A stretch of 64,000 nt of DNA from Diogma glabrata (GCA_963693315.1 OY856188.1:147683096-147747095), one strand, 5' to 3'. Shown: positions 47,205-58,447, counted from the first letter of the stretch. Notes: generated by a model not told the origin, from the sequence alone. Made by a program: numbers and translations.

Positions 47205-48248
47205 CTTGGTAATATGTTTGGAGTTACAGGATCATCCATAGATGGTACAATAATGACATCGGTTTTTTCTTTCAGTGTATTACAATCACCAATAATATCA
47301 GCCAAATAATTAAAATATGTTTTTAAGCTGTAAATGTCAGTCAACTCTTTATTTGAAAATGGTCCCATCAAAACGATTGCAACAGGTGGAGAAGCATTGT
47401 AGCCCACAAATAATGATTTTAATTTTGCAACAACAGTGGGATTATTTAGCCAGCAATCTGATAGAAATACAATTGTTGCGTCTCTTTCTCGCATTTCAAT
47501 TTCTGCTAAACGAGCTGATTGTTTTAACAAGACTTTTGAAGACCCACCCCAATAATTATCTGTTCCATAAAATGCTGATGTATTTATAGCTGACTCCCCA
47601 GGTGGCAACTTCACTTCAAGCACTTTTAAAATATCGTCTTTATATCTCCCATGCACTACAACAAAACATCCTTCACAAAACAAACCATCCGTAAAAACAG
47701 CTGTTGTTAAATCAATCGGAACAGTGGCAGTGGGATCTTCGATGTAATATTTCCCTTCCGTCAATTGTGTTAGTAATCCTAAAACATATACCGATTCGAC
47801 GATTGATGTTGTTAACAGAGTTTCAATTTTTCTTAAAGTTCTCTGATTTTCGGATACATTTTTAAAAACAATATCAGAGGAAGTAACGAATGATGGGTGA
47901 CGTGAAGTTATTTGCCATAGCCTTACGTATCTATCAATGAAATTACACGGCTTAGTTTTTGCGTTTGCCAACAAACTATTTGCTTTTGTATCAAGAACAA
48001 ACATTTTTGACAGGATATCATATTTATAGTTAGGAACATCAAAAGCATTTATAACATCAAAAATTGTTTCGGTCACTGAAAGATCAAATTTAATGCATTC
48101 CGCAATAGCAAGATCCAAATTATCCTTTTCAATGTTGGTATAAGTAAGATTTTGGGTTTGGATGTGTTCTGTTACTTTTTTAATCCATTTATTACGTTCT
48201 TCTTTATCCAAATCATAGATCTTTTCTGCCAAAAATTTAGACAAGTCA
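47205..48248 (-). CDS. POLE2: DNA polymerase epsilon subunit 2, coding exon 2
   Basis: A 1044-nt exon, open throughout. It encodes about 350 residues of the non-catalytic B subunit of DNA polymerase epsilon, which acts at replication origins and forks in the nucleus. Recognisable family features are ETIFDVINAFDVPNYKYD, LWQITSRHPSF, RKIETLL, LGLLTQLTEGKYYIEDPT (the OB-fold region), AFYGTDNYWGG and the calcineurin-like phosphoesterase fold with FLSDCWLNNP and VIIVPSMDDP. It starts after a pyrimidine-rich acceptor (TTTTCCAG, AG at 48250-48249) and ends at CCAAG before GTACAT. Its first base completes a codon begun in exon 1, so phases match. The last ~150 residues of the protein are not in this exon; no matching exon was found further left. 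Confidence 0.9.
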
Positions 48249-48434
48249 CTGGAAAAGACATTAAAAACATGATGTAATTAAGCGATACTAATTATAACTT
48301 TTCGCTTTATTTTTCTTAAAAAACCATTGCATAGTGAATAAGATATGTGGTGTTGCGGCGAACCACAATTGTCTTTGCACAATATTTTTATTTAAAAAGT
48401 TTTTTTTTCAGTTTTGTACTAAAGGCCCCAATTT

Positions 48435-48550
48435 AGCCCCAATTTAGGGGTATAGATCGTCTATTAGACTGGACCAGCTAACTCTGCGGGGCAATCCGCA
48501 GAGTTAGCTGGTCCAGTCTAATAAACGATCTATGCCCCTAAATTGGGGCT
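48435..48550. repeat. Near-perfect 116-bp hairpin element
   Basis: Two 55-nt arms (48435-48489, 48496-48550) differ at two positions, separated by the 6-base loop GGCAAT. Both outer ends contain AGCCCCAATTTAGGGG. Inside POLE2 intron 1, so its RNA is expected whenever the gene is transcribed. Confidence 0.93.
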
Positions 48551-48631
48551 TAAACAAAAAAATACAAACAAACTCAATAGAAAGCACAACAAAATGACCA
48601 TCCAGAAAAAATCAATAAAAATAATAGCGGT

Positions 48632-48715
48632 GTTCGATTTGACTGAAGCAACTGATACAACTGATAAATTGAATGCAATTCTTGTTGTTTTTCAGTTGTT
48701 TCAGTCAAATCGAAC
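48632..48715. repeat. 84-bp inverted repeat
   Basis: GTTCGATTTGACTGAA with CAACTG at the left matches the reverse complement of the right end over about 30 bases with few mismatches; the loop is about 20 bases. A short MITE or hairpin in POLE2 intron 1. Confidence 0.87.
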
Positions 48716-49113
48716 GGACCTAATATGAAAAAACATTAAATCAGTTCGAACTAGATATTTTTTAATAACGATTAACTCAATTTCGGATTAGCAAGCTCTA
48801 GCATCTTGGAACTACTTATATAACTCATTTATACTGGATTCTAAATGTCTACTTTATTCAAAACTTTTTAAAATTTATGTTTATATACAATAGACATCTA
48901 AAATTAGTAACTTTGTAATTTTTTTAATTTGTCGTTAAATTAAGTTTTTCTATTTTCATTATGTTTTACCAATTGTACCAATAGGATTTTGGTAAAATAC
49001 TATACATATAACCTACACCGTATGCGAATTTTTGTATCGACTATCGACAAGGACTTCAAATATATTAATACAATAGTTCTACCGGTTTACACAGAAATTT
49101 GTAAATTACTTAC

Positions 49114-49187
49114 GATCGAATTTGATATCCACTTAATTTAAAATTACGTATAACTTCTGCTTTTACACTTTCTATATTATTACACAT
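49114..49187 (-). CDS. POLE2: DNA polymerase epsilon subunit 2, coding exon 1
   Basis: A 74-nt exon too short for an ORF search. From the ATG at 49187-49185 it encodes MCNNIESVKAEVIRNFKLSG plus YQIR and two bases of a Ser codon, then the perfect donor GTAAGT. The first base of exon 2 completes the Ser codon, and the joined frame continues with DLSKFLAEKI. The N-terminal small helical domain of POLE2 begins with the same kind of FKL.G...R motif in animals, which supports the assignment. Confidence 0.85.
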
Positions 49188-49677
49188 TTTTGTATCATTG
49201 GTAAACAAATAAGTTTGAGGAATCTTCTAACGTCAAAAATAAAATTGGCGCTATATTTGTTAATGTTCGTTTCCAAAAATAATTTTTCTTTTTTAAACCA
49301 ATTTAAAATGTAATAGATTCTACCACGTTTACATCGTTACGTGGTATGTGGGCTTACATAAAGTTATCAAGAGACGTTTGCGATGGTTTATATTTCCATG
49401 AAATTAAAATTGCAACTGAGTTTTAACGTGCGAACTGTGGATGGAGTTATTAACCAATTCAAAATAAGAATTTTGTGGTGAAGATAAAATTCTAATCTCT
49501 GAAGCTGGGTTTTAACATGCAAACTGTGGAAAAGAAATAAAATATCTCATTTCTGATGGGTGTTATTAACCAATCATAAATGAAGGTCTAAAGCTTGGTA
49601 TTTTCTTTGTTTTCATTTATCTCTATTTTTCTAATACAAATAAGAGGAACGAAAGAGAATACAACACAGTATACATA
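49188..49677 (-). promoter_or_regulatory. POLE2 upstream region with an E2F-like site
   Basis: TTGGCGC at 49245-49251 (plus strand), about 58 bp upstream of the ATG, fits the core of the E2F consensus TTTSSCGC except for one base. Animal replication genes including POLE2 are usually E2F-controlled. No TATA box could be distinguished in the AT-rich context; the transcription start is unknown. Confidence 0.45.
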
Positions 49678-49899
49678 TTAAATTTAACGTTTTTAAGGAC
49701 TCAGAAATACAGCTGAACATACCGTCTGCTAATTCATTGGCACTTTCATTAAAATCAAAAAACTTATGTTGTAAGCCAGTTACTCATAAATAGTTCTGTT
49801 TTGTATATATACATTTTCCTTCAAAATCGTTAGCTTTCTGTAGCCAAATGTTTTACTTTAAACAAAATTTAGTTCAGTCATTTTATTTTATTAATAATA
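49678..49899 (+). repeat. Dispersed 222-bp direct repeat, copy 1
   Basis: Nearly identical to 58775-58997: both start TTAAATTTAACGTTTTTAAG and contain ACAGCTGAACATACCGTCTG. No coding potential. Family unknown; possibly part of a SINE or MITE. Confidence 0.88.
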
Positions 49900-49905
49900 C
49901 TAGCA

Positions 49906-51815
49906 GGGGTGCGTTTCGAAATTAACTATGGTTAACCGCGGTTAACTTTACTCTACCAAATGTCGTTCCATAATTAACCGCAAAATAAAAAATTTACTGG
50001 ACGACAGATGTACTATCGTTCCAAAACTATAAAAACTAGTTGTCATAGTAAATTGTGACGTCACTGCGTTAACGTTGTTACCATAGAATTAAGAGAATAG
50101 AGGAAGTGAAATTGATTTTAAAAGTTGAAGCAATTTTTGCACACCAATAAATTGTTACTAACACACTTGCGTTTTAGTAGAGGCGCCGTAAATATTTCTA
50201 TAATTGCATTGAATTCCAAATTTAAGCGTATTTTTGCCCCCAAAATTAATATAAAAAAAAGAGACGCCATTACATAGAAAAGAAAAACAACAAATAGAAA
50301 AACAACATAAAAAAAATTTTGACATAAGAGACCCGAAGCATTCTATTATTGTTTACATTGATTTTAGATTACATTTTTTTCTCGAAAATGTTTAAAAAAC
50401 TTAACACTTATTAATCGAAAAGTAAATTATAATATTAATATTATTACTTATGATAAGAAATCCCATCTTGCATGTGTTTTTGGTAATTTTTACACGTCAT
50501 TATCATAATCTTCATATTTAATGTTTCATTCAAAATTTTCACTTAACATATTTAATTTTTTTGTAAAATTATTTTTAAATTATAATAAAATCATTAGTAT
50601 TTCTTATATTTATTATAAATTCGTCAAAATATCACCACGATAAATATTAAAAACAATTTTATTAAAACCAAATTATAACCAAGCTAAGTAATGTTTACAA
50701 ATTTTGTTTTTGACAACTTAGACCAACTTATTGAAGATAAAAAAGAGAGGAGAAAAGAGAAAAACGGCTTCAAATATTTTTGTGTATATATACAGTAGTT
50801 TCATTTCCTTAGTCTCTTAATTCTTTGGTTGTTACTCAAGTCTAGAGTAGAGTTTGTTGAGGTTCTAATGTCAAAACATATAAATATTTAAAACGACATT
50901 TCAACCGATTTATAAAACACAATATAATTTTTTATAATAAAAGAAAATTTTAATTGTTGTGGAAAAAAAAGTTAGAAATTATATTGTTTTGTGAATATAT
51001 CGTACATTTAATTATTATTTACTAAGTGTTGTTTCGTTGATAGGTTAAGTTGCTGGACAAAATGAAAACCACAGCTTTTTTGAGCACCAATATATATTGC
51101 AGCTAAAACTATAATAATAATTTTATTTAATTTAAATCAAATTACAAATACATGAGTTATCCTTACAATTCAATTGTGTTTCCTTAAATAAATTTGTAAT
51201 GGCACGATTGACATTCAAATTTTTTCCCGCGATATAACCTAGATTTCAATAAACTTTCAACTTCAAACAAAAATGTACAATAAAGGGCAATTATAATAGT
51301 TTACCTTCAACAATCAAAAATTCTAAACTTTAACAATTTTAATCTACTAATTTAATTAAAAAAAATTTAACTCGACTCAAACGAGGTTTGTATACCAATG
51401 ACAACAAATTTCTTTCAAAATACGTACTTCCAATGTTCTTTCATTTTCACCATAATTTACTAGAGAGTAGGGTTGCGTTTCATATGCTATGCCTACTCGA
51501 AACTGCTATACCATTTTAACACTAAGTATTTAATAATTTTTAGTGAAATGTGTTATTTTTATTATTTTTATTTGATACTGAAGACTGAAAAATAAATTAT
51601 AAAAATAAAAAACATACACTACATTTTTAGTTTTATTTATCGTAATTAGAATATTAGTTTTTATTAATTTTGAATTTTTAGCGGTCTTTTATAATTTAAC
51701 TTTGACAGCTTTACTATGGTAATTTGAATTTAATATTTGACGTCACTATTTTGACTATGACATTAGTGACATTATTACCTTATGGTTAACCGTGGTTAAT
51801 TTCGAAACGCACCCC
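49906..51815. mobile_element. Non-autonomous TIR transposon, 1.9 kb
   Basis: The ends GGGGTGCGTTTCGAAATTAA (49906) and, reversed, GGGGTGCGTTTCGAAATTAA (51815) are inverted repeats, followed by palindromic GGTTAACC blocks and, further in, GACGTCACT on both sides. The inside is AT-rich with no transposase. A target duplication was not clear. PIF/Harbinger-like ends are possible but not established. Confidence 0.75.
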
Positions 51816-52649
51816 AGGGTACCGGCGTGCTCTACTACGCTTATAAATAAAGTTTGTGCACAGACATTTTGTTGACGTTGTAGCAATGATTTCAAAAAGT
51901 AGTAATGACAAATGATGGCGTAGTTTTTAATTTTTGTTTTTAAAAATATGAATGAAAAATAATCAGTACTTTAGCTCATCAGTTCGGATATATGAAAAAT
52001 TGGCGATCAAATAAGTTTTCGAGTAAGCTATAAAAAAATTTAAATGACTTGTTGAATTAGTAGAGGTGTATCAACACTCATCTCTATATATAACATTATA
52101 CAGAACAAAAATAGATTCACAAATGTTCACAGTGCTCATGCATTGTATTTGTACCCGACACGAAACACACAAAAACTTTTCTAAAGAAGTTTTTCTGAGA
52201 AATGAAAATGAAAAATGCTGTCAAATTGCAAAATTCAAGTGAATTACAATAATTACTTTGATCTTAATCACTCACAAAATCTCTAAATTTTATTTTTTAC
52301 AGCAAATAGCGTAAAAGTTTTGTTTATTTAACATTGGTCGCATATTGCCGCTATCTCATAAGAAAGAAAACTCGAGAAAACTCGTAAAGATAACATTCAA
52401 TTAACATTGTGTCATTTTTATTGCAGCTTATTTATTTTAATATGGAACGAATTTCAAAATGTCGTTTTAATTCTATTTATTTATTCGAGTACTTGTGGGT
52501 ACACTTTATTTTTTGTTTTTTCATCTGGACACGAATAAATCAGAAGGTTTTCCTAACGCGCCAGCCACATACAGTTGTCCATGTCCATGTGAGAAGAACG
52601 GATTCTCCAAATCCAGTCCACATACTGGCAGTAACTGCCCGTATGCTTT
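51816..52649. other. Spacer without recognised gene
   Basis: AT-rich, becoming less so near 52550-52650. An open frame at 52409-52762 runs into the next transposon and shows no recognised domain, so it is not called as a gene. Confidence 0.5.
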
Positions 52650-52722
52650 CCCGACTGGAAATTAGTTCAGGGAACCCGGATTATGATCAGATCCGGATCA
52701 GACTTTCCGTAATACGGCCATC

Positions 52723-52940
52723 TGATCAGTTCCTGATCAGCGTACAGTACCATTTCCCTTGATCCGGTTATCTGATCAGTTCCTGATCAGCGTACAGTAC
52801 CGTTTCCCTTGATCCGGCTATCTCATCAGTTACTGATCAGCGTGCAGTACTTTATCCGTTGATCCGGCTATCTGATCAGTTACTGATCAGCGTGCAGTAC
52901 TTTATCCGTTGATCCAGTCATACGATCAGTTTCTGATCGA
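52723..52940. repeat. 50-bp tandem repeat, about 4 copies
   Basis: Units contain GATCAGTTCCTGATCAGCGT followed by CAGTAC and TTGATCCGG. Each carries two TGATCA palindromes. The copies diverge only slightly. Confidence 0.9.
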
Positions 52941-52959
52941 AAAAACTCATCTTATCCGA

Positions 52960-53625
52960 TGTCCTGAACTGGATAATAATACAAAATTTAGTTTTTTACC
53001 TGATCCATTCTGTATATAATATATTGCTCATTAAACAATAAATTCGTTATTAATGGTATAACTGAATTATTATTTTGATTATATTATCGACGTCATAATA
53101 GTACATTTATACTTAACTTAAAATTTTTTTGTGCAAAAAATTTTCTCATTCTTCACGAATTTTTAATAACTTTTTAAAAAGTTAATTATAATATACTTAA
53201 CTGTAATAATTAACTGTAGACTGAATCTATTTAATTGTTTAATATTTTGTACTTATAAGTACAAATTTATTGTAGAATCGAAAACAGCATTGTCAAACTT
53301 ACAGTTGTGAGGGATCTTGCTTATTAACCTTAAAGCATATAATTTAAATTTTTATCTTGCATCTCCTCTTTACTCAAGAATTTCCAGATGTTTTTTGTTA
53401 GCAGTAATTGGTGAAATAATTATTATGTTGCTCAAAAATTATTCTATTTGAAATATGACAAGTGATCTAAAGCAGGTATGGGTGAAGTTAGTTTTCGAAT
53501 CCAAATTTGGATCCATACCTTCATAAGAGCCTATGTGACAAAGAGTTTTATGATACCATTGGAAAAATAATGCCAAAACTTGGACTAAATAAAATAAAAA
53601 TAAGAAATAATTAACAAACTTACTG
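52960..53625. other. Internal AT-rich part of the GATC transposon
   Basis: No ORF or repeat recognised between the 50-bp array and the nested element at 53626. Confidence 0.5.
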
Positions 53626-54202
53626 CACTCAGAAAAAAAAACGATGCGTTTGTTACTTATGCGCTATAGTAACTCCAAAATTGTAAACATAACGTACGTT
53701 TGTCTAAAATTTACTAGTGCAAAGTATTGATAATTTAAGTAATATTATCCTGTGCCACACGTTAATAAAGCAAAATTGGAATTGTAAAATTTTTTAAAGT
53801 AAATTTACTACTGAAACAGTAAATTTTGAAAGATGAAAACAAAGTTACCTAATGGTCGTTACATTTACTTAACAATTTTGTAAAACATAACCGTCGAAAA
53901 ATGCTAAATTTACATGGCAAATAGTGCTAAACATACTTATACACACGCGTATATATAATCCACTATTTACCCAAAGAGATTAACTTAAGTATGCTGGAAA
54001 TTGCTTATATGATACGTACTTTTTACTAAGGCATCTTTAAATTTACGTTTTCATAGTTTGAAAATTACGTATGACTTCGAGTATCAAAGTAATATAAAAC
54101 GTAAATTTTACTTACTGTGGGTCTTCACGTAACATCTACAATCGAGTTGTACAAGAAAACACACGTGAAGACTACTTCTATCAATGTCATAACATTTTTC
54201 AT

Positions 54203-54239
54203 GATATTTTTTTCTACAAGAATTGTAGAAAAAAATATC
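54203..54239. repeat. Perfect 17-bp hairpin
   Basis: GATATTTTTTTCTACAA and its exact reverse complement with a GAA loop. It may be the centre of a larger palindromic element whose ends carry CTTCACGT (about 54123 and 54540). Confidence 0.85.
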
Positions 54240-55052
54240 AGTATGATTTCATGATAATTCAAAGAAAAAATGGCGATTTGATTTTTTTATCTTCAAACAT
54301 TTAAAATTCAAAGCATATTTTATATATTATTTATATTTAAAATTCGTAGAATGTTTTTGAATATATATTATAATAAAATTATGGAAGAAATCAAAAGAGA
54401 AGTTAAAGTTTTGCAAACAAAAGTAAACGATGTTTTATATCTGTCAAAATCTATCAGTATGATATTTTGTAACATCAACAACCATCTTTGATATTTTTGT
54501 TGCATTTTTATCAATATCATTGGCATGATATTCATCACGTGAAGAGGATGTGTTAAAATAATAGTAAAATTTACATATGTATAGCTGTCAATTTATGCAG
54601 CACATGTTCTTACGTTTTGGCGTAGCGTTTTGTTTGTTTACTAATTTTGAGAGATATATGTATTTCTTTTTTTTTATTGTATTTTATGTTTTGCTCTATA
54701 GCTAAAAATCTAGATTCAAAAAAATCTTTTTAGGGTGAAAACTCACTTTTTTTGACCAAATAAAACACGTAATGTCAAATAATAAATTGACCTGAGAGCA
54801 AAAAATGTCAGAACAATGTTTTGGCAAAAAGAATTTGACATATATATAATTGTTATTTCTGTGTTACCTTAGTTACATTATTATTATTGTCGGAATAAAT
54901 TTGAAATGTTTAGGTCTATATAATTTTAAAATAACTACAGTATCGATAAATTGAAATGCTGTGAAATTGAATTTTTATGAATAAAAAGGAATCATTTTTA
55001 TGTTATTTTAAAAAAATAATAAAAATGTAATAAAAATAAATAGTGGTCAGTC

Positions 55053-55195
55053 TGTGAATCGAACCCTCAAACGTCTTAAACTTAAGCATCAACATAATAT
55101 TCATAAATAAATTGATGTAAATAATTATTTAGATAGACGAATGGTTAATGCTGCTGCCTTGCACACAGAGGTCTGGGGATTGAATCCGGGTTAAG
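55053..55195. repeat. Two tRNA-like SINE heads, head to head
   Basis: On the minus strand GGGTTCGATTCACA (55066-55053) is a good B box. On the plus strand GACGAATGGTTAATGCTGC (55137) and GGGATTGAATCCGGG (about 55176-55190) resemble A and B boxes. Neither is a full tRNA. Confidence 0.45.
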
Positions 55196-55482
55196 TCCAA
55201 AATAAATATTAATAATAAATAGCATTTTATCTTTACAGGGTCCTTCTTAACCGCTGTTAATCATTGCCGTGTATAAAATTCTCTCACCCTGAATTGATAA
55301 AAAAACGATTAATAATTGCAAAAGAACTAAATTTTTTTCATTTTTTTGGTGAGACAAGATGGTAGCATAATAGTAGCATAACAGCGCAAAATGTTTTACA
55401 TGCTTTTAAGTAGATTTTACTTAGTCAATTTTGTTTAGTTTACTTATGCCTCCGCTGGCTCAATTCGTACGTCATTTTCATA

Positions 55483-55975
55483 CTAAGTTTACACCAGGAT
55501 CTAATAGGTACATACTATACTTATTAGGTCGACTATGGTCAATGTAAACAGTTATCAAAAAAGTACGTACCAAATATTTGGTAAGATAATTTGCTACGTA
55601 TCAAATTAGGTACGTAGCAATTAGGTATTATGTTTACGGTGTGAACACTAAAATTAGGTATGACATTTAAAATAAAAATAAATCAACTTATTTTATAAAT
55701 ATATATTTATGTTTGGTGTGATTTTTTTGCTGAAATTAAAAGTAAAATAAATTTTAGCATTAATATAATAAATGTTTTCAGTTTTTTATAAAAAATATAT
55801 ATGGAAATTATTTTTTCCTAACCAAAAAATTAACAATAAAAAGGACGCGCTAAAAATTAATATGTCATACCTAATTAATAAGAGTTTACATCACCGTATC
55901 AAATTTAAAAAGTATGATGGTGAAAAGTGCTAGCAAATTTGATACGTAGCAAATTAGATACTGGTGTGAACTTAG
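55483..55975. mobile_element. MITE with CTAAGTTTACACCAG ends, copy 1
   Basis: CTAAGTTTACACCAG at the left and, reversed, CTAAGTTCACACCAG at the right, both bordered by TA (55481-55482, 55976-55977). No ORF. The ends match those of 57814-58281. Confidence 0.75.
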
Positions 55976-56211
55976 TATCCGTTAAATTTACATATACTTT
56001 ACGTTAAATAAGCTATCTTTTTTTTTCTGAGTGTTTAAATTTATAAGCATTTGAAGTGTACTTGAAATTATGAACAAAATTAAGGAAAAATGGTAATATT
56101 TTTTTCATTTATTTAATGTCAAATTAATATTTAAGAACAAAATTAATTCTAAACCTTTGAACGGATCTGGTATGGATCTCTTGACCAGACCGGACATGAA
56201 ACTGTTGATTG

Positions 56212-56331
56212 GATACGGCATGGATCTTTAAGATAGATCCGGAATAGATCTTTGAAATGGATCCGGAATGGATCTTTGAAATGGATCCGGAATGGATCTT
56301 TGAAATGTATCCGGTATGGATCATTTAAACG
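56212..56331. repeat. 24-bp tandem repeat, 5 copies
   Basis: Units GATCCGGAATGGATCTTTGA plus AATG start at 56212, 56236, 56260, 56284 and 56308. The apparent ORFs here on the minus strand come only from the repeat. Confidence 0.9.
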
Positions 56332-56679
56332 GATCCTGTACGGATCATATATGGCGTGACGATTTTTCATCATGTCCGGATCAGGAAGCCTGATTCATCC
56401 CTGATCAGTCTTCAGGCAATCCTGATCCGGATCGGACCCTATGCTGATCTAATTTCTAGTCGGGTTGTTGATGGTAATTGCAAAAGCGAGTTGCACTGAA
56501 ACTAAACGTTTGAATCTGTTGGGATCATTGAAATATATGGCCTGTCTGTCGTGGCGACACTACATCTTCCTCTTCGAATTTTCCACTCAAAATTGTAGCT
56601 TCAATGACATTGTACATCTTTGTTTTCACGGAAGTTCAAAAAAGTTTGTGCAATTTCAAAATATGCGACATATTTGAAA

Positions 56680-57158
56680 TTACAATATGTGTCACAACAA
56701 CGCATATAAACCTTTTAAGACATAGTCTCTACAACATAATGCTTTTTAAGGCGTTGATGGACGCAAATTTCTTTTTTTTTAGATTCTTAAAGAATGAAAA
56801 ACTTAATAATAAATCCTTTCACATAATAATGTACGATATAGGGCAATATTTCATGATAGGATGGAGGAAATAAAAACAATATACTTTTTTTCAAATTTGC
56901 AGGAACAAAGCTAAAATTAAGTTCCTAATTATCCTAGTGCTAGAAGCATTTACCAAGATCATATAGCGCATTGTTTACCTCAAGCCAGCATATATAATAA
57001 TTATATGGAAGCTCATTTGTTCGAGCAAGCAAAAAGTTCATTCTTTTAAAAAATAAAAAAATTACGTCCATCAACCCCTTAGAAAGCATGTTCTTATGTG
57101 TTGTTGTGACACACACTGTAATTCCTACTACCCAACACATTTTATTTAAAAAAAAATA
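56680..57158. mobile_element. LINE family A 3'-end fragments in opposite orientations
   Basis: 56686-56780 is a minus-strand family A 3' end (ATGTGTCACAACAACGCATA on plus). 57060-57158 is a plus-strand 3' end (GTGTTGTTGTGACACAC, then CCCAACACATTTTATT and an A tail). No coding sequence is left. Confidence 0.65.
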
Positions 57159-57224
57159 GAGCGTTATCGTCAAAGAATAATCCTCAACTAAGACTAAGGG
57201 TACTATCGTTGATTGAAAAAAGTA

Positions 57225-57415
57225 CATCCGCCAGCACACCTAAAATATCACTTATCCCCTTAATATAAGTGATATCTTACTGCCATTGTCGGTAGTATAC
57301 GATATCTCACGTTAACTGATTTGCCAATAGCAGGTACTAAAGTAGGCCGCTTTGTCACATCCATAGATCCAAAATTTTAAATTTTACATATGTTCCTGCG
57401 GGTGGGCATATATTA
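57225..57415 (-). repeat. LINE family A 5'-UTR-like segment, inverted copy
   Basis: Reverse complement resembles 40711-40900: ACCCGCAGGA start, CGTGAGATATC, CAATGGCAG and GTGCTGGCGGA in the same order. Lies next to a family A 3' end in the opposite orientation. Confidence 0.65.
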
Positions 57416-57813
57416 TAAATTCATTGGTATTAATGCATTGTAACTGTTTGCAAATCACTATTGCAAGCGTGTTGCCGGCTAAGGGCCACATTTTTAATTA
57501 GTTTGTTTATCATACTTGCCATCCATGTTTGATTATACATAAGCTATGCTTCTTTGTATAGTATTTGTGCGAATTCCATTTCGTAATTTTGAGCTTTTAA
57601 TCGATGTTATCAACTATCTTCCTTAGTTGAAGAAACATGCATTACATACAATTGCAAACCAATAACATATTTAGTTTATTACCAATAACAATAACACATT
57701 GTATAGATGATAAAATTTGTAACATCATTATGTGTTTAATTCAAATACATATAGTTTTGACATACAAATGTAATTGTTTCAGATTATACTTTCATTTTTC
57801 AATTTCATTAACA
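57416..57813. other. AT-rich spacer
   Basis: No ORF with recognisable similarity and no repeat seen. Confidence 0.5.
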
Positions 57814-58281
57814 CTAAGTTTACACCATGGTAGTATAATAGAATAATAGCAAATAGCTATTAAACTATTACGGTGTAAACGGATAGAATACTACCTTTTT
57901 ACTTTGACAGATAGTTATTTGATATTTTGCTTTTGATCGATAGTATAATAGTGTATTCAAAAAAATTGTAACGGTCAAAGCGTTAAATGTAATAGTCAAT
58001 TTCAGGCGATTGTAAAAAATGTGCAACACCAAAATCACTTAAAATTTTGTTTATATTTTAATTAATATTAGTATTATAATTTTTTGTTGAAATACTTTTA
58101 GATTGATAAGATTTTATATTCAAATTTGAAATACGGTAGCCGTATTCTATATGTCAATATTATTCTGAGCGTTTATACCACAGATAGAATAATACTATTT
58201 TGTGGTATAAACGCTCAATGTATCGATAGTTTAATAGCAAAAAACTATTATGCTATTAAACTATCGGTGGTATAAACTTAG
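57814..58281. mobile_element. MITE with CTAAGTTTACACCA ends, copy 2
   Basis: The left end CTAAGTTTACACCATGGTAG and the right end (reversed) CTAAGTTTATACCACCGATA form a TIR. The right border is TA; the left is CA. An inner inverted repeat GAGCGTTTATACCACA / TGTGGTATAAACGCTC lies at about 58168-58218. No ORF. Confidence 0.75.
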
Positions 58282-58447
58282 TATAAATTATGTTCAACAA
58301 AAAAATTGATCAAAGGAATCTAACCGTATAAAACGATATTTAAAGAAAAATCAAATTAAATTATTATCAACATTTAGGCAGAACCCCTTAAGCTAATTAT
58401 AACGGCCCTGGGGTTCCATTCAAAAAAAAATTTGCCTGTTACCTGTG

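Larger units (their letters stand above)
48249..49113 (-). other. POLE2 intron 1
   Basis: 865 bp between donor GTAAGT (49113-49108) and acceptor TTTTCCAG. It holds two hairpin elements (48435-48550 and 48632-48715), listed separately; the rest is AT-rich. Confidence 0.8.
53626..56033. mobile_element. Nested TIR transposon with CACTCAGAAAAAAAAA ends
   Basis: The left end CACTCAGAAAAAAAAAC and right end (reversed) CACTCAGAAAAAAAAAG form a 16-bp perfect TIR. The inside is AT-rich without transposase. It contains a perfect hairpin, SINE-like tRNA heads and a MITE. No clear target duplication was found. Confidence 0.65.
52650..56464. mobile_element. TIR transposon with GATC-rich subterminal repeats
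   Basis: The left end CCCGACTGGAAATTAGTTCA (52650) matches the reverse complement of the right end, CCCGACTAGAAATTAGATCA (56464). Inside the left end is a 50-bp GATCAG-rich tandem array (52723-52940); inside the right end a 24-bp GATCCGGAAT array (56212-56331). The middle is interrupted by another TIR element (53626-56033). No transposase was seen; superfamily unassigned. Confidence 0.75.

Noticed and set aside
52409..52762. 117-aa plus-strand ORF
   Set aside because: It crosses the left border of the GATC transposon and its subterminal repeat, and shows no domain.
56124..56373. Repetitive minus-strand ORFs encoding DPFRIHFK repeats
   Set aside because: They arise from translating the 24-bp subterminal repeat of a transposon.
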